From Prevotella sp. (GTDB lineage Bacteria; Bacteroidota; Bacteroidia; Bacteroidales; Bacteroidaceae): a DNA stretch of 16,458 nucleotides. The translations under genes were made by a program, and so were the position numbers. The notes under the pieces are model-generated. The model searched no databases, was not told where the DNA came from, and saw only the letters and a list, made by a program, of their open reading frames with translations. This document shows, in pieces, positions 14,485 to 16,458 of this stretch. The stretch spans positions 1-16,458 of the forward strand of contig JAEEZP010000282.1 in the NCBI GenBank assembly GCA_016291915.1, in the 5' to 3' direction. Within the stretch, counting starts at the first letter, position 1. Each line of letters opens with the position of its first letter.

Positions 14485-16290
14485 ATGCAAGACATTAGAA
14501 ATATAGCAATCATTGCGCATGTGGACCATGGTAAGACCACGTTGGTGGACAAGATGATGCTCGCCGGTAATCTGTTCCGTGAGGGTCAGAACCTCAGCAG
14601 TCAGGTGCTCGACAGTAACGATTTGGAGCGTGAAAGAGGAATAACCATCCTTTCCAAGAATGTATCTATTACCTATAAAGGGGTAAAGATCAATATCATT
14701 GATACTCCGGGGCACTCCGACTTCGGTGGTGAGGTGGAGCGTGTGCTGAACATGGCTGATGGCTGTCTATTGTTGGTGGATGCCTTTGAAGGCCCGATGC
14801 CACAGACACGTTTCGTGTTGCAGAAGGCGCTGCAGATAGGATTGAAGCCTATCGTGGTTGTCAACAAGGTAGATAAGCCCAACTGTCGTCCGGAAGAGGT
14901 CTATGAGATGGTCTTCGACCTGATGTTTGCCTTGGATGCCACGGAAGACCAGTTGGATTTCCCCGTGGTATATGGCTCGGCCAAGAACGGTTGGATGGGA
15001 GAGGATTATAATAATCCCACCAATGATATCACATATCTCTTGGATAAGATCATCGAAGTGATACCCGCACCGAAACAGTTGGAGGGCACGCCGCAGATGC
15101 TTATCACCTCACTGGATTACAGTTCTTATACCGGACGTATTGCCATCGGTCGTGTACACCGTGGTACCCTGAAGAACGGTATGAACGTGACGATCGCCCA
15201 TCGTGACGGAACGTTTGAGAAGACGAAGATCAAGGAGTTGCATACCTTTGAAGGCATGGGACATGTGAAGACGGAATCGGTTGACTCCGGTGATATCTGT
15301 GCCGTCATCGGACTGGATAAGTTCGAGATCGGTGATACAATTACCGATTATGAGCAGCCGGAGGCCCTGCCACCGATAGCCATCGACGAGCCGACGATGA
15401 GTATGTTGTTCACCATCAATGACTCACCATTCTTCGGCAAAGAAGGAAAATATTGCACCAGCCGTCATATCAACGACCGTTTGGAGCGTGAGCTGGAGAA
15501 GAACCTTGCCTTGCGTATGCGGCCGTTCATGGACAATACCGACAGTTGGATTGTCAGCGGTCGTGGTGTCTTGCATCTCTCTGTATTAATAGAGACCATG
15601 CGCCGTGAGGGATATGAGTTGCAGGTAGGACAGCCGCAGGTGATCTACAAGGAGATCGATGGCGTGAAGTGTGAGCCGATAGAAGAACTCACGATAAATG
15701 TGCCGGAGGAGTTTTCCAGTAAGATGATTGATATGGTGACCCGTAGGAAGGGCGAACTGACGAGTATGGACACCCAGGGTGACCGTGTGAATATCGAGTT
15801 CGATATCCCTTCACGTGGTATCATCGGTCTGCGTACCAATGTGCTCACTGCCTCTCAGGGTGAGGCGATCATGGCTCACAGATACAAAGAGTATCAGCCC
15901 TACAAGGGAGATATCGTCCGCCGACTGAACGGTTCGATGATAGCCCTTGAGACCGGTACTGCCTATGCTTATGCACTTGACAAACTGCAGGATCGCGGAA
16001 AGTTCTTCATTGATCCGGGAGAAGAGGTATATACCGGTCAGGTAGTGGGTGAGCATGTGCATGACAATGACCTGGTGATCAATGTCTGCAAGGCCAAGCA
16101 GCTTACTAACGTACGTGCCTCGGGATCTGATGAGAAGGCACGTGTGATACCGAAGACGGTGATGTCACTCGAAGAGTGTCTGGAGTATATCAAGGAGGAT
16201 GAGTATGTGGAGGTGACACCGAAGTCGATGCGCATGCGTAAGATCATCCTGAACCACGACGAGCGTAAGAAAGCAAACAAAGACAAATAA
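14485..16290 (+). CDS. typA: Translational GTPase TypA/BipA
   Basis: The 601-residue product is a ribosome-binding GTPase of the elongation-factor class, linked to ribosome assembly and stress or cold adaptation. GTP-binding motifs are clear: AHVDHGKTT (11-19), RGIT (51-54), DTPGH (73-77) and NKVD (127-130). The domain II beta-barrel follows (about 200-290, YTGRIAIGRVHRGTLKNG), then EF-G-like domains III and V, and the TypA-specific C-terminal domain with RGIIGLRTNVLTASQGEAIM, TGTAYAYALDKLQDRG and the lysine-rich tail. Length is normal for the family. The ATG at 14485 is chosen because an earlier ATG (14478) runs into a stop after six codons. It has its own promoter; a MATE-family gene begins 50 bases downstream on the same strand. 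Confidence 0.98.
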   Translation: MQDIRNIAIIAHVDHGKTTLVDKMMLAGNLFREGQNLSSQVLDSNDLERERGITILSKNVSITYKGVKINIIDTPGHSDFGGEVERVLNMADGCLLLVDAFEGPMPQTRFVLQKALQIGLKPIVVVNKVDKPNCRPEEVYEMVFDLMFALDATEDQLDFPVVYGSAKNGWMGEDYNNPTNDITYLLDKIIEVIPAPKQLEGTPQMLITSLDYSSYTGRIAIGRVHRGTLKNGMNVTIAHRDGTFEKTKIKELHTFEGMGHVKTESVDSGDICAVIGLDKFEIGDTITDYEQPEALPPIAIDEPTMSMLFTINDSPFFGKEGKYCTSRHINDRLERELEKNLALRMRPFMDNTDSWIVSGRGVLHLSVLIETMRREGYELQVGQPQVIYKEIDGVKCEPIEELTINVPEEFSSKMIDMVTRRKGELTSMDTQGDRVNIEFDIPSRGIIGLRTNVLTASQGEAIMAHRYKEYQPYKGDIVRRLNGSMIALETGTAYAYALDKLQDRGKFFIDPGEEVYTGQVVGEHVHDNDLVINVCKAKQLTNVRASGSDEKARVIPKTVMSLEECLEYIKEDEYVEVTPKSMRMRKIILNHDERKKANKDK

Positions 16291-16292
16291 GT

Positions 16293-16327
16293 GCATAGTT
16301 CATAGTTCATAGTTCATAGTGCATAGT
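16293..16327. repeat. 7-bp-period tandem repeat between typA and the MATE gene
   Basis: Five consecutive 7-bp units occur: GCATAGT, three of TCATAGT, then GCATAGT. The array starts two bases after the typA stop and ends 13 bases before the next ATG, filling most of the gap. Arrays like this are prone to copy-number change by slippage. Confidence 0.92.
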
Positions 16328-16340
16328 TAAAGGAATTAAG

Positions 16341-16458
16341 ATGTCTCAGCGTGACCGGCAGATATTACATATCGCATTACCCAGCATTATCAGTAATATC
16401 ACTGTTCCACTGCTGGGACTCATCGATGTGGCGATCACCGGCCATCTGGGATCTGCTG
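16341..16458 (+). CDS. MATE-family multidrug efflux transporter, N-terminal part (cut by window end)
   Basis: Only the first 39 codons are present. They read MSQRDRQILHIALPSIISNI and continue with TVPLLGLIDVAITGHLGSA, which is the first transmembrane helix and the loop of MATE (NorM/DinF-like) proteins. MATE pumps export cationic drugs or other compounds using a Na+ or H+ gradient across the inner membrane. The ATG at 16341 follows an AAGGA-like sequence (16330-16334) at a suitable distance. The gene may be read with typA or from an unseen promoter in the repeat-bearing gap. The subfamily cannot be decided from this fragment. Confidence 0.85.
   Translation, partial: MSQRDRQILHIALPSIISNITVPLLGLIDVAITGHLGSA

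Noticed and set aside
14298..14498. 66-codon + strand frame between rpsO and typA
   Set aside because: It overlaps the rpsO leader and both promoters, resembles no known protein, and runs into typA in another frame.

Overview
The window looks like chromosome from a Bacteroidota organism, most likely Prevotellaceae (Prevotella/Segatella-like). The reasons are a SusC/SusD outer-membrane pair, an ECF sigma/FecR pair, DUF4369-thioredoxin proteins, promoter boxes of the Bacteroidota type (TTTG, about 19-20 bp, TAnnTTTG), AT-rich ribosome-binding regions instead of strong Shine-Dalgarno sites, and TruB and QueA sequences that read like Prevotella proteins. The genus is inferred from protein character; no search was run.

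Layout. Bases 1-156 are two identical 78-bp tandem repeats at the window edge, followed by a short 8-bp-period repeat just before truB. Bases 227-2522 hold a compact housekeeping run, truB (tRNA pseudouridine 55), queA (queuosine) and folK (folate), in which queA and folK overlap. Bases 2612-12696 hold the accessory locus, all on the + strand: an ECF sigma factor, a FecR-type anti-sigma factor, a SusC/RagA transporter with an N-terminal STN signalling domain, a SusD/RagB lipoprotein, a DUF4843 lipoprotein, a PKD-like lipoprotein and a periplasmic DUF4369-thioredoxin (TlpA-like) protein. A second DUF4369-thioredoxin gene lies convergent to it (12803-13891, - strand), with a large inverted repeat between the two stop codons. 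Then come rpsO (- strand, with a clear terminator), a back-to-back promoter region, typA/bipA (+ strand), a 7-bp-period repeat and the start of a MATE transporter cut by the window end.

How the locus probably works. In known sigma/FecR/STN-SusC systems, substrate binding at the outer membrane is relayed through the STN domain to FecR in the inner membrane, which frees the sigma factor to raise transcription of the transporter operon. Here the SusCD pair has two extra surface-type lipoproteins and a thioredoxin-fold protein, and no glycoside hydrolase, lyase, sulfatase or peptidase is visible. The cargo is therefore not obvious; a peptide or another non-glycan ligand is a reasonable hypothesis. 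Hand counts show that the sigma gene, the FecR gene and the first part of susC are much more AT-rich than the flanking housekeeping genes and the rest of the SusC operon, with the change falling inside susC near a domain boundary. No CRISPR array, insertion sequence, tRNA or rRNA was seen.
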